Below, in pieces: positions 13,241-24,905 of a DNA stretch of 64,000 nt (positions are counted from its first letter, which is position 1; each line of letters opens with the position of its first letter). Made by a program: the position numbers and the translations under genes. Under the pieces are notes generated by a model. That model did not search any database, was not told the origin of the DNA, and saw nothing but the letters and a program-made list of their open reading frames with translations. The stretch comes from Flaccisagitta enflata (Eukaryota; Chaetognatha; Sagittoidea; Aphragmophora), in contig OZ231126.1 of NCBI GenBank assembly GCA_965153355.1, forward strand, positions 50,034,001 through 50,098,000, read 5' to 3'.

Positions 13241-13468
13241 CAGGCTAGATAAAGCCGAGATAAAGAGGAAAAGGAAGTTTCCGCAGTTTGGCCCCACAGA
13301 TAAGGAAGAAAAGAGAAGAGAAGAAGATTTGGAAGCCAGAGGAAAAATATCTCCAGAGTTAAGGAATTGACACTTAGGAGAGTTCCCTTTAAAAGGTCAT
13401 CCACATTGCGTGAGGGGGAGCACCGAAGGGAAACCAGGAAATGGATGAATGAATGATTGAAAGTAAAG

Positions 13469-13643
13469 ATGGATGGATGGATGGATGGATGGATGGATGG
13501 ATGGATGGAAAAGATTAGATATGCGGAATAGCACGATGGATGGATGGATGAATAGTAGAACACTGTAGAAGTAAAAGATGGGTTAGAACGGATGATAAAA
13601 ATAAAGAAAGAATGAAAATAAGAAAGAAAGAAAGAGAGAAGGA

Positions 13644-13679
<36 letters not shown>

Positions 13680-13767
13680 AACAAAAAACAAACAAACAAA
13701 CAAACAAACAAACAAACAAACAAACAAACAAAGAAAGAAAGATAGTAGGAAAGCAAGAAAGAAAGAA

Positions 13768-13846
<79 letters not shown>

Positions 13847-13948
13847 AAAAGAAAGAAAGAGAGAAAGAAAGAAAGAAAGAAAGAAAGCAAAGAAAAGAAA
13901 GAAAGAAAGAAAGAGAGCAAGAACGAAAGAGAGAAAGAAAGAAAGAAA

Positions 13949-14010
<62 letters not shown>

Positions 14011-14272
14011 AGAAAAGAAAAAAACAAACAAACAAACAAACAAACAAAAACAACAAACAAAAACAAACAAAACAAACAAACAAAACAAACAAACAAACAA
14101 ACAAAACAAACAAACAAAAAGATAGAAAGAAAGAGAAGAGAAAGAAAGAAGGAGAGAAAGAAAAAAGTAAGAAAGAAAGAGAAAAGAAAAGAAAAGAAAA
14201 GAAAAGAAAAGAAAAGAAAAGAAAAGAAAAGAAAAGAAAAGAAAAGAAAAGAAAAGAAAGAAAAAGAAGTAG
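13469..14272 (+). repeat. Compound microsatellite block (ATGG, AAAG, AAAC, CAGA, AAAAG)
   Basis: ATGG run at 13469-13508. Then from 13611 come AAAG runs interspersed with AAAC runs (13690-13730, 14025-14120), a CAGA run (13770-13805) and an AAAAG run (14180-14260). Very long Phe/Leu/Ser or Lys/Glu frames over it are artefacts. The right-arm version at 63118-63600 is shorter. Confidence 0.95.
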
Positions 14273-14384
14273 GAAAGATGAGATGGCAAAGCCAGAGCGA
14301 AAGAGGGTTATTTCCAGACTCAGCATCTTCCATATGATTAACACGTGACAAAGAACATTTTCTACTGGAGCTGATTTCATTCCC

Positions 14385-14780
14385 TTTTTGGGCAGTGGCC
14401 CGAAAGACCTCATATCAGCCCTCCAGGTTTTAGATCAGCCCTTCAGACCTGAAGTCTGCGCTTCACGCCTCAAAAGACTGCCAACAATACCTCATCTGCC
14501 CTAAAGACCTCAAATCTGCTCTCCAGGCTTCAAATCAGTCCACCGAGCCTCAAATTTGCCCTCCAGCCCGCAAGCCTGCTCTACAGGCCTGAAATCCAGT
14601 TTAATAACCAAAAAAAGACATCTCATGAGTTATGACTGAAATATTAAGTTAAAGAAAGTCTGGAGATTCATCCCTATGTCTACACTGCTGCCCTGCTCTG
14701 ATTCCATATCTTCACTTGATCACTACAAGCAGGACATCGGGTGCCGCCATCCATATGCTATTCTTCGATGACTTGATGCT
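14385..14780 (-). mobile_element. Family-4 foldback element with minisatellite
   Basis: The tail end TTTTTGGGCAGTGGCC is at the left. A degenerate ~20-bp array (CTCCAGGCCTCAAATCTGCC type) spans about 14410-14600. The inverted inner end and head (GCTGCCCTGCTCTG, then ACTTGATCACTACAAGCAGG, then GATGACTTGATGCTCTTCC) are at the right and match the head of the 40258 copy. The right-arm partner is 62595-63000. Confidence 0.75.
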
Positions 14781-15022
14781 CTTCCATCACTACACTGCGG
14801 TATGACTTAGAATAGATGAATCTCAATCACAGCTGCAACCATTTCAAAGAGTGAGCAAATGTAATGTGAGCAGGATAAAAGAATGATTTATAATTCCTGA
14901 TGTTTTCTCCCAATTACAGTGTCAATCATGCAATGTGCCTTTATCAAGCGTTTTACTGAATTTCACATCTCAGTGCGCAACCGCGGAACCATCAGCCTGC
15001 CTGTCGTATCATTGTACTTGTA

Positions 15023-15592
15023 CTATCTTCCAAAAAAAAATCTTCCAGCACATTTTCTTTCACCACTACTTCAACAATTCATCCGATTTAAAAACTGGAG
15101 ACCAAACTGAAGTCTCAACTCTGAGCTAGTCAGTAAACTGCATCCCCAACTCTAACTATTTAGAAGTTATCTCATCGTAAAGTAAAAAGACTTCCTGGCA
15201 GGATTCTGATTGACTTCTTTACGGTAGTCATTTTTCAAAACAATCATACCTAGTTTGTTTTTTGATGAATCACTGGGTGACCAAAATGTAGAGTTTTTCA
15301 ATGTAATATCTTTTTTCTTTTTACACCAACAAAATTATTCAGCTGTTTAAAGGCACACAATCAAAGATTGAAAAGGGAAAAAAATATGTGAGTGCTCAAA
15401 ATGCATGGAATACTATCACTCCAAAAGTGCCTTGAGAGGCCCTAAAAATCACTTCCCCGGCAAATAGCGGTCAAAATCAGGGCAAGATAAGCTCATATTA
15501 AAAATTGATTACTTGGCAATTGAATGATATAGGTTTTTTAGCTGATGAATAAAATAAATTCGGAGGTTGGAAGATTTTTTTTTGGAAGATAG
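15023..15592. mobile_element. 570-bp TIR element (TA target), left arm only
   Basis: The two ends are perfect 25-bp inverted repeats: CTATCTTCC, a run of nine A, then TCTTCCA. TA flanks both sides (15021-15022 and 15593-15594). The right arm at 62361-62375 has the uninterrupted site with a single TA (62367-62368). This is a complete filled/empty pair with a 2-bp TA duplication, as expected for the Tc1/mariner/pogo supergroup. No transposase frame is present, so it is non-autonomous. Confidence 0.93.
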
Positions 15593-15785
15593 TAGAGCAT
15601 GTCTAGAATATGTCGGAGAAAATTATGTACACAAACATATCCGCCTGACTACGATTTACATTATGTATACCTTTTAGTATAGGAAACGCCACTCAATAAG
15701 AGGCCATGTTCGTCCGTCTGTCAATCATTTGGTCGGTCAGCTGGTTCTTGAAGATGGAGTCATAAAGTGAATTGATGAGAGGGAC

Positions 15786-15893
15786 AACAGCTCCACAGGG
15801 ACCGATGACCTATGCAAGGGCTAATAGGGAATCATGGAGAAATTTCCCCATAGGTCGGCGGCCCCTTCGAGGCCGCTGCCCAAAAACTCAAAT
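15786..15893. mobile_element. Short family-4 foldback copy
   Basis: The inverted ends GGACCGATGACCTATGC and, reversed, GGGCAGCGGCCTCGAAGG enclose only about 40 bp, without the minisatellite. Also present in the right arm at about 62085-62180, so it predates the arm duplication. A C14 run and an ATTGTAACCC phrase follow. Confidence 0.65.
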
Positions 15894-16169
15894 TTTTGCC
15901 ACTGGCCCCCCCCCCCCCCACTAGCGGGCCGCAAGGATATTGTAACCCAGCTGTACTTGTTTCTTTGTCCATTGGAAACGCAAATGTAACCAGATACCGG
16001 GTTTAGCATAAGAGAGTGACGACTTTCCATTTTCAGATTTCTTTTTACATCTTGTTTAACTACTTATCTACCCATATATCTATTTCCATTTTCCCTCTCT
16101 GTAGAAGTGTGTTTGTACAGTCAGTAGTTCCAGTCATTTGTGTATAAATAAGAATAAAATTACCAATAA

Positions 16170-16533
16170 AGGTTTCTCACAATTGTCAGATCTCTTTCTT
16201 TTTTCCTCAATTTCAAGTTCAAAATTTCACACCAGTGAAGCAAACCAGCAACTCATAGTTTATACTCATGCATACTCATTATGGTTGAAAATTGCTAATT
16301 TTTGTAGATACTTCTGCTTGATTACATTGGAAAAAAATGGCAAGGACTCAAAAAGTCGAATCACGTAATTTGTTCTTATTTTTTTTCCAGACAATATATT
16401 TTGTTTCAGAAACAATTAGGTCAACCAAACATGACGAATATGAAGAGACCATCGAGACCAACATTTCAATGGACCATGATGTTTTCAAAAATCCCTCTAA
16501 AAATCTATAATATGAATGAACGGGAGAAAAGAA
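16170..16533. other. Left-arm-specific block
   Basis: Between the shared ACCAATAAA at about 16170 and the hairpin element, the left arm carries some 360 bp not found in the right arm, where 61670-61800 occupies the slot. No gene or end structure is visible. Confidence 0.5.
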
Positions 16534-16693
16534 CAAGGCCGGATACACGGCAAGACAGTCGCGGACGGTTGGGCAGGAGCAGAAATGTGAAAACCGCTCG
16601 GAATTAAAAAATGTGACAGACCGACCGACGGACCGACCGACCGACCGACCTACCGACCAACATGGCAAGGTGTCGAGTCGCGTGTCCGCGACT
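16534..16693 (-). mobile_element. GTCN-hairpin element, 160 bp
   Basis: On the minus strand it follows TTTTT and begins AGTCGCGGACACGCGACTCG. It continues with (GGTC)n, then CTGCTCCTGCCC, then CGCGACTGTCTTGCC, and ends GTGTATCCGGCCTTG before TTCTTTTC. Both boundaries are clear. In the right arm only the head half (61591-61665) is retained. Confidence 0.85.
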
Positions 16694-17710
16694 AAAAAGG
16701 CAAATATGGTCAGTTTAAGAAAGTTTTCGTATGTTTTCGTACGTGTTGCTAACTGCAGTCTTGCAGTTAAAAGTTGAGGATAAACGTGACTATTTCCTCA
16801 GCGCCATTTGAACTATAGATCTGAAACCAACGAGGTAGTGAGAATATGCACGTTCTGGCAGAGTTGGAGCAAAGAGGTCAGCGGGCAAAAGGGAGAACGA
16901 GGAGTGAGGCTTCTGATAGGGCCAAAAGACGCATCGCTCTAAGAGGCCCCATCAAGTGTCATTGGAAGCATCGTCAGTGATCGTGCCCACGTTATCTTAC
17001 ATTGTTACAATGAGAAATTAAAAGAAATAAAATGCACGATTGTATTTTTTTTTCATCTTTTAAAGCAAAGAGCAGTTTGAGAAACGACCTGCGCTGCGTT
17101 CACTGCTTAATCCAAAAGACACTGAAGTAACAAAAACAAAAAAAAAAGAAAGAAAGAAAATGAAGAAAGGATGAAAAAAAAAATTAAAGGTAAAAAAACA
17201 GGAAACTTTTTTTTTCTAATGTTATCATGTATTGTCAGTTCAAGAGAAAATCCTACCGACTCCCGCTCCGTAATCCGTCTTGTTACCAAATTCGAGAAAG
17301 TGTTCATTATTCAATTCATCCACATCTTAATGAAAATGTTGATTTACGTTGACACGATGCATAAGTTATATTCTCACAAACTTTATAATATCTTTCTTCG
17401 TGGACGTGAATGATTATATTGGTGGACATTACGCTCACTTGAAAACAGCGTTAGCATTGGACTTAGGGTTCCTCCTACAATCAAAAAGCAATTTCTTTTC
17501 ATGCACACAACAAATTTCCGGCTGCCACAATTTTTTTCCCTTTTTTTTCTTTTCTTTTCTTCTTTCTTTCCCTTTCTCCATCTTCCCACTCTTTCTTGCA
17601 TAAATCTATTTCCTCTTTTTTTCCTTTTATTTCCTTTTATTCTGTTCGTCATCTTGATCTTAATTTCTTTTTTTCTCTCTCTCTTTCTTTCTGTGACTGT
17701 GTACGTGTTC

Positions 17711-17712
<2 letters not shown>

Positions 17713-17793
<81 letters not shown>
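17713..17793 (+). repeat. (TC)40 microsatellite
   Basis: About 81 bp here against about 41 bp at the matching right-arm site 60581-60621. The adjoining CTTTCTTTCTGTGACTGTG block is also missing on the right. Confidence 0.97.
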
Positions 17794-17796
<3 letters not shown>

Positions 17797-17960
17797 CTCT
17801 TTTTGCATATGCTCACAGAAACATATGATGTCTGCAAAATGAGGCAGCTTTGCTGAGCTTTCGCGTCTCTGAAGTCTGAACAATATAAAATCCATATGGA
17901 ATTTTATTTCTGTGCCGTCGTAACAAAAACCTGTTTGAAGTTTAGTTACATGACATTTTT

Positions 17961-18355
17961 AATCGCGTGCACGCGACTCTATAACCTGCTATGTCGGTTG
18001 GATGGTCGCTCCAACTTGGCTTTTGCGGCGTTTACCCAGACGACGAACGTAGCTTACCGAGTGAAATCGAGATTCCTGGTTGCACCTTTCTTCATTTTAT
18101 GGATCAAAAAGATAACTACCAGAAAACTCTTTGGTCAGTTTCTAGTCTTAGATTACAAATGGTTTGCGATGGTTGTGAGTATGGGAACCAGGGGAGCAAC
18201 CTATTCTTCCGGCAGTTTAGGTACCCAGCGTACCCCCCCCCCTGGCGTTTACCGACATTTTTGCAATTCTGCTCCTTCCTACATAATTGGTTGGCCTTTT
18301 TTATCACTGCCCCTGCCCACCTGCACGCGATTTGGGTATACATGAATCCGGAGAA
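17961..18355 (+). mobile_element. GTCN-hairpin element, long variant
   Basis: Follows TTTTT with head AATCGCGTGCACGCGACTC then TATAACCTGC. Instead of a GTCN run it has a ~250-bp interior. It closes with CTGCCCCTGCCCACC, TGCACGCGATTTGGG and a worn tail ATGAATCCGGA. The right-arm partner is 59983-60413, so it predates the duplication. Open frames across it are not conserved between arms. Confidence 0.75.
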
Positions 18356-19245
18356 TTGACGATCACGGTGATCGTGTAGAAATTTCGAGGGGAGTATTGC
18401 AATCGTGTTGTTGTGATACAAAGGCGATACTTTTTAAGTTATTCATGGTCGAAACCGGTTGTTGTAAAGAAGATGATTTTGCCAAATGATAAAGAATCAA
18501 AATTGCAGGCAGTACTTTATTGTGTCATTGATAACGATTTTGTTTCTAATGTAACTCATTTCCTCTTTTTGATTTTGCCCTCTTAATTGATTTCATTATC
18601 GCCGTCTTGTCTGGAAATCTCATTTATAGGTAAGTTTACTCAGTACCCTTGTGCCTCCTATTCAGTGCGGCTTTAGCATTTATACTGATTAAGGATTAAC
18701 AGTAGATTTCAAACACGAGATAAACGCTACGAGTGCAATCGCTCTGACACAGCATTTAGGTGCTTCACATAGCAAAAGTTGGGCACTTCTTTCCACCTCA
18801 CTTACCTTATATGGAGAGACTATTTTTAAGAACCTTACCATTTTTCTTGGACAACACAGGCCACAGACACACCGTATTTTGTTGTCCATCCCAATCTTTC
18901 TGTCTGCCAGTTTTTTTTTGTCAGTCGGTCCGTTTATCTTACTTTATCTGTCTGTCTCTGTCTCACAATCAAACCTACGTTTATGGATTTTTTAGGTGCG
19001 CCATAGCACCTCTATGAGAGGCTCTGTCTGTCGGTTGGTCGGTTGGTTGGTCGGTCGGTCACGCTCGAGTTGAAAATCTCGAAAAGAAGCTAAAATCACT
19101 GGAAATGATTCAGAAATATGCTAGGATGATTTTTAGATGCGCTATAACATCTCTATAAGAAGCTCTGTCCGTCCTTCAGTCCATCCGTTGGTCACGCTCG
19201 AATGAAAAATCGCTAAAAAAGTTTGAAATAAATAGAAAACTCATT

Positions 19246-20212
19246 TCGTTTATCATAAATGATACTAATATATCATAAATGATATATATCATATCATATC
19301 ATATATATCATATCATATCATACATATCATACATATCATATATATATCATATATCATATGTTATATATCATATATCATATTATATATCATATCATATATC
19401 ATATATCATATCATATATCATATCATATATCATATCATATATCATATCATATATCATATCATATATCATATCATATATCATGTATCATATATCATGTATC
19501 ATATATCATGTATCATATATCATGTATCATATATCATGTATCATATATCATGTATCATATATCATGTATCATATATCATGTATCATATATCATGTATCAT
19601 ATATCATTATCATCATATCATATCATATATCATATCATATCATCATATCATATATCATATGTCATATATCATTTATCATATCATTTATCACATCATTTAT
19701 CATATCATTTATCATATCATTTATCATATCATTTATCATATCATTTATCATATCATTTATCATATCATTTATCATATCATTTATCACATCATTTATCATA
19801 TCATTTATCATATCATTTATCATATCATTTATCATATCATTTATCATATCATTTATCATATCATTTACCATATCATTTATCATATCATTTATCATATCAT
19901 TCATCATATCATATATCCTGTCATATCTCATATCATATATCATATCATATATCAAATCATATATCATATCATATATCATATCATATATCATATCATATAT
20001 CATATCATATCATATATCATATTATATAGCATATTATATAGCATATCATATATCATATCATACATATCATATATCATATAATATATATCATATATCATAT
20101 AATATATATCATATTTCATATCATATATATCATATCATATATATCATATACATATCATATATATCATATATATCATATATATATCATATATATCATAAAT
20201 GATACTAATATA
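19246..20212 (+). repeat. TATCAT-based satellite with three period blocks
   Basis: ATATC/ATATCAT words dominate at 19260-19480. A 14-bp period (ATCATGTATCATAT) runs at about 19480-19605, and a 12-bp period (ATCATATCATTT) at about 19665-19905. ATATC words then return. The array is bracketed by the same phrase ATCATAAATGATACTAATAT at about 19253 and 20193. Long Ile/Ser/Tyr/His frames over it are artefacts. Confidence 0.95.
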
Positions 20213-20229
20213 ATTAGCTACGGTTAGGT

Positions 20230-20420
20230 CTTATGGAGCTGGGGATAGGTCGGATAGGTCTGGTGATAGGTCGGATCGGTCTTAGGATAGGTCGGATCGG
20301 TCTAAGGATAGGTCTGATAGAGCTGGGGGATAGGTCTGATAGAATGGTGATAGGTCTGATAGAGCTTGGGAAAGGTCTGATAGAGCCTGAGAGGCCTGAT
20401 AGAGCTCGGGATAGGTCTGA
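20230..20420 (+). repeat. Degenerate ~21-bp repeat, GATAGGTCTGATAGAGCTGGG
   Basis: Roughly nine imperfect copies around the core GATAGGTCTGATAGAGC or GATAGGTCGGATCGGTC. Lies inside the 1,520-bp element. Confidence 0.85.
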
Positions 20421-21325
20421 TAGAAATTTAGAACAACTGATAGGCTTAGGGATAGGATGTCTAGATAGTTATGAATAAATAACACTATGCACTGTCTTGG
20501 CCATCCAGCCTTGTTTCTTTTCAAAACACACTTTCCTTCATCAAACTGTAAAACTTTTCGTCATAACATTTACTTTTGACCTTTGATTCACTTTTTCTTC
20601 CTTTTACTTCGTAGTTCATCCAATCTCCTACACTCTTTTTACTGAGGAAGGACAAAGTTAATAAGGACATGAGGCTGACATTTTAAGGACAAGCCCCAGC
20701 CTCAGATTTAAAGAAATTTGGTTTCAATTTTAAGATTTCAATCATTTTTGTAAAAATTGTCATAAAAGTATATCTTTAGAATAGAAAATAGTAATACTTC
20801 ATTTTCATGCATTAGATTTATTCTTTTTATGAATTGATACAAATTAATCAGTATATCATTTCATCTTCGTAAATCAATTTTTCATCATAAATATCAGTTT
20901 TTACAATTCTTATTTATTTAAAGAATTATAACTGCAAAAAATATCAAAGACAGTAAGAACATCTCAGTCTTAAATCTGCAAAAAATTTAAGGACATCCAA
21001 AGCTCAGAAAAAAATTTTGCTGGTCATTATGAACTAAAAAGAGTGGATATCTTTTTTCTTTCTCTCATTTTTGTCCTTCGGTTTTTTTCGTCTTTGTTCC
21101 TTCCACGACTTCATTTTATGCGAATCCGAGCGTATAAAGAAGAGAAAAGAGGTGAAGGTTATTCCTTTTCAGTTATAAGAGCCCCGCGTAAGTGCAAAAA
21201 AAAAAAAGAAAAAAAAAAGGAAAGAAACCAAAGCTAGAAAGAGACATGGTGCACTTGTCTCTGTACAGCGTGACTAGATATTTTTGTCCATTAAAGTGGG
21301 GTACTGTTATCATGAAACTAAATAA

Positions 21326-21501
21326 TAATTTATATATATATTGATATATTAAAACATTACCTACGTCAATTATTTCAAAATATCGCGTGAAGCAAAATGA
21401 ATCGAGATGGGTGGAAGGGGAGTTCAGTTACTTCATGGACATGTCCATATCGTGAGAGGGTAAAACAAGGTCCAACATTTTAGCGCTTTGGATCACCAAC
21501 A

Positions 21502-21563
<62 letters not shown>

Positions 21564-21993
21564 CTCTTATTTCGCCTACCAAATCCTATTCAAGTCATTC
21601 AATTTTCTTGACTAAACCCGGCAATTTGTTTTGTTTTGGGTTATTTATTCTTTTTTCTCTTTTTTTTTTCTTTTGCCTTGGTATTTTGCACTTGCCTTGA
21701 TTTTCTTCTTATTTCCCCATTTTTAACGGTTGACCTTAGTTTTTGTGGTTTCACATTAGATACCTTAGTCTGTTAAACATTTATCCATTTATCCATGACT
21801 ACGACTACGAGTCTGTCCTCATCTACCTGTCTGTGTCTCCCATCCTGTTTCCAATTTCATTCTCCTTCCATTGCTGCTTTATTGCTGTCCTTTATCCTTT
21901 CTATTATCCCCTCTAATTCCACTTCAATTTTCCCCGGGCTTTTCTTCACACAATGTGGTCGAGCAAAGATAATAACATTACACTGACTACACA

Positions 21994-22056
<63 letters not shown>

Positions 22057-22280
22057 AAAAGAATCAAGTCTGGAGAAGAAATATTCGATAATGGATAAAT
22101 TTTTATTATGCAAAATGCATCAAAAAGAATGAAAATATCCATTGAAGTTTTCTATCCAATATTGCAATTCAGTTTCTTTCGCGGTATTCATGTTGACCAT
22201 TTTTTTGTCAATCTGTAAAAAAAAGAGGAAAGCAAATGTTGCTCTAGTATCTACCTAGTTATTTTCCTATACTTAATTAT
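21326..22280. other. Start of spacer, with microsatellites
   Basis: Arm homology ends near 21325. This stretch contains (CT)27 at 21505-21559 and (AC)n at 21990-22052. No gene is recognised. Confidence 0.6.
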
Positions 22281-23055
22281 CACAGTGGATACCCTGCTTT
22301 CAAAAGAGAGTGTTAGTAGCACAACCTTTCTTGCGTCTGAAATATATATTTTTGGAAATTCAGATTGGATTTACCAAAAAGCATATAACCTACCATTTGT
22401 TCATGCATAATTTCAAAGGACTAGCTCCACACGATTTTGAATGAAAATGAGATAAACTCCATAAGAGGATTTATTAAAGATAGATAAACTGACACTGTGA
22501 CTTAAAATCATTGGCATTTCTTAACAATTCAAGCAAAAATGGCCAGATTTGTCTTGAAAGAAGGATATTAGTCTTAGTTTACGTATCTCTATAGAAAAAG
22601 ACCAAATCATTGAAATCTATGAGGAAAATTTGGGTTTTTCTTTGATTTTTTTTAGTTTGAGCAGGTTTCAAATAACAACAACTGTATTTCAGCGCCAAAA
22701 TTTCTTAGAAAATGATGAAAAACTGAAATGATACAAAGTAAGTGTCAATTATTGACAATACATGACTTTTTTTGGTCATTCAAGCTCATGATGTGCAAAG
22801 TCTATAAGGGTTCAAAGATGTAAAATCGCTCAAAAATGTGTTTTTTCCTTTGCAAATTTTGGTCAAATTTCATCAAATTTCAAAAACATGTGGACGATAA
22901 ACCGCTAGACCCAGCATGATAAAATTTTGCATGAAATAATGGAAGGTTATGTGCTTTCAGACAGAACCAACCGGATTTTCTAAAAATGAATACCTTAAGC
23001 ACAATAAAGGTTTTACTGGTAACACTTGCTTTTGAAAGCAGGGTACTTCTGTGTG
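22281..23055. mobile_element. ~775-bp foldback element, TIR about 150 bp
   Basis: The left end CACAGTGGATACCCTGC then TTTCAAAAGAGAGTG and the reversed right end CACAGAAGTACCCTGC then TTTCAAAAGCAAGTG match. Similarity runs on to the (C/T)ATAACCT(A/T)CCATT and TTCATGCA phrases, at least 150 bp in. No coding potential is visible. The exact target site is unclear on the right. Confidence 0.8.
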
Positions 23056-23288
23056 CTTTGCTATGGTGACCCATTTTCTTCTGCAAGTGGATTTCCCCTG
23101 AAGTCACTGGGTCAGTGCTCTTACATTAGACATCTCCGTCGTGGCTTTGCGGCAGATTATATCTGAAGTTTCAAAATTTCCAACTCTTGTTAACTTCGTC
23201 CTAATACGGATCTCCAATTAGGTCCCATTCTTCGTCTTCATTTTCTTATCTCTTGCTCCTGGGCATTACTTTCTCTCTCCCTCGTTTT

Positions 23289-23515
23289 AGATGCGTGCGC
23301 ATAACTCTACTCTCTACTACATTGGTCCGTCCGTCAACAGTCCTGAGCATTTGTTGTTCCGTTTATCTGTAACAGTTTTACTGTTTCGGCGTCATTGAAT
23401 TTACCAGGCATCTAGCATCACCCTTCAACCAAAAAAGCCTTTTCGAACTCCTACATCACTGCCCATGCGGCCTGCCCACCCGCACGCGACTGGAGTAGCT
23501 GCGTATACAGCTAGG
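23289..23515 (+). mobile_element. GTCN-hairpin element, ATGCG-stem variant
   Basis: After TTTT the head is AGATGCGTGCGCATAACTC, forming ATGCG-TG-CGCAT. The next box is TACTCTCTACTACATTGG, then GTCCGTCCGTC. The tail is CTGCCCACCCGCACGCGACT, then GGAGTAGCTGCGTATACAGC. Confidence 0.75.
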
Positions 23516-24726
23516 TTCAAAAGAACCCCTCCCCCTATCTATTTTGCCCCCAAGATAGCGGATGTGTGTATGTTGTTTTTCCCTTTTTTTTCCTTTTTTT
23601 TTTTATGGGTTATGTTTTGTTGATCGGTGCCTCTGTTATCGACAGTTCCTCCGCGGAGCCGGCAGAGGGAGACAGTTTTGAATTTCAAATTCAATTGGAA
23701 TTGTCAAATTGACGCCTCGTTTGCTTCGTCGTGCGCCCGTTTCTCTGTCTCGGCATTTCTCTTCTTTCAGTTTCACGCCTTTCAGCCACTTAGAAATCAA
23801 CCCAACTAAGAACCCGCTTTCATTACCTCCTCCGAGCACTTTCTCTACTTCCAACATTTCGAAGTTGCACCTCTAACCATTCGTCTCATTGATTATTCTG
23901 CTTGACAAACGTCCTTCCTAGTTGTTTTACCATGCATATCAATAAAAAAAGATGCACTTTTGAATGGCTTATTGTGGTAACAAATTTCCATAAAACCTAA
24001 TGAAATTCTAAACCATTGGAAAGCCCCTTAAAAATACTTTCATAGGTTTCAATCTGGTATTTCTATCTTTTTTTGTTTTTTTTTTTTTTTTTTTTTTTGT
24101 TTAGTTTTCTTTCTCTCTTTTTTTGCCTTGTTGCTGGTTGTCGGTTACACGTTACACAATAAACCGCACGTTTTACCGCGCGTTTTACGTAAGTGTCATC
24201 CTCTGCCTTCAGGTTCTATCCGCTATCCCATATTTTTTTTACCATGAACGTTCCCCAGCAGATTACCACGTCCATTTTGAGTCCCTAGCTTTTACGATTT
24301 TACAGGAAACCTTCTTTCAGGGAAAAACTCCTATAATTCAGCACGGGGAAATTTTTTTGAATTTTTTATTGCGTCCTCTTTAAGCCTCCTGGGAGGGCTT
24401 ATTCTATCGTACATTTTAATTTCGCCTTCTCCAATTTATCTAATTTAAATTCCATCCGCGGCTTCCCATTTTACCCTATAGCCAAAGGCCCGATTGGATA
24501 TCCATTGTGTTCTATTTTACCGCAGTTCTCCTCTGAAGGCTTATATGAAGGAGATTCACGTGATGTTAAGGCGTTTGAGCTTGGAGATTGATTGTAATCT
24601 TCATTACTATTTAAAGCTCGTTTACCTTTTTTTTTTGCAAAAAAATACATACATCAAATTACACGACACAGGCCGTTCGAGAAAGATGCGGAACATCTAT
24701 GATTTTTAATATTCTACAATTCCAAC
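23516..24726. other. Intergenic stretch with dispersed repeat
   Basis: 23935-24075 is related to 6635-6780 (CACTTTTGAATGGC, ACCATTGGAAAGCCC). A poly-T run lies at 24067-24098. No gene is recognised. Confidence 0.5.
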
Positions 24727-24730
24727 TCGC

Positions 24731-24905
24731 TTAAATGCCGATACTGTTGCTGATGGGATGGTAACCAACCTGCTAACTGCTAATGCTGTCGACAATGGGA
24801 TGGTAACCAACCTGCTAAATGCTGATACTTTGGCTGATAGGATTGTAACCAACCTGCTAAATGCCGATACTTTTGCTAGTGTGATTGTAACCCATCCCTC
24901 AAATG
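24731..24905 (+). repeat. 42-bp tandem repeat, four copies
   Basis: The phrase GTAACC(A/C)A(A/T)CC recurs at 24761, 24803, 24845 and 24887, exactly 42 bp apart, with TGCTAAATGCCGATACTTTTGCTG between. The period is a multiple of three, but the frame is short. Confidence 0.9.

Larger units (their letters stand above)
18994..20513 (+). mobile_element. 1,520-bp GTCN-hairpin element carrying a satellite
   Basis: Begins after T6 with AGGTGCGCCATAGCACCTC (hairpin GGTGC/GCACC), then TATGAGAGGC and (GGTC)n. A second head, AGATGCGCTATAACATCTC, starts at 19135. The TATCAT satellite and a ~21-bp repeat follow, and it ends CCATCCAGCCTTG before T3. The right arm at the same point has an unbroken T9 (59304-59312, minus sense). 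So the insertion split T9 into T6 and T3 with no target duplication and no lost base. Such behaviour and the microsatellite-plus-hairpin layout fit Helitron/Helentron-type non-autonomous elements (DINE-like). No Rep/helicase coding is present. Confidence 0.85.
13241..21325 (+). repeat. Left arm of large inverted duplication
   Basis: The whole interval aligns, in reverse orientation, with 58480-63826. Anchors: 13241 CAGGCTAGATAAAGCC with 63826, 14330 with 63050, 14990 with 62395, 16850 with 61440, 17260 with 61030, 18060 with 60300, 20600 with 59200, 21100 with 58720. Identity outside insertions is roughly 92-97% by eye. Left-only material (570-bp MITE, 1,520-bp hairpin element, longer microsatellites, a block at 16170-16610) explains most of the 2.7-kb length difference. 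Homology starts exactly at the N gap, so the true outer end of this arm is not known. Confidence 0.93.

Noticed and set aside
13207-14413. Very long minus-strand frames of Phe/Leu/Ser in the AAAG/AAAC block, as membrane proteins
   Set aside because: Pure microsatellite translation; one frame even crosses the N gap. The right-arm copy has different repeat lengths and reading-frame relations.
17896-18345. 149-residue plus-strand frame
   Set aside because: It overlaps a GTCN-hairpin element, and the right-arm partner has frame-disrupting indels and a shorter unrelated frame.
19279-20202. 307-residue Ile/Ser/Tyr/His frame
   Set aside because: Lies wholly in the TATCAT satellite, which lacks stop codons in several frames because of its motif.
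21043-21237. Short frame conserved with the right arm (58465-58779), as a small gene
   Set aside because: About 150 bp are essentially identical between arms, but the surrounding non-coding DNA is also 95-97% identical. Identity alone shows no protein constraint, and the frames diverge in the poly-A tract.
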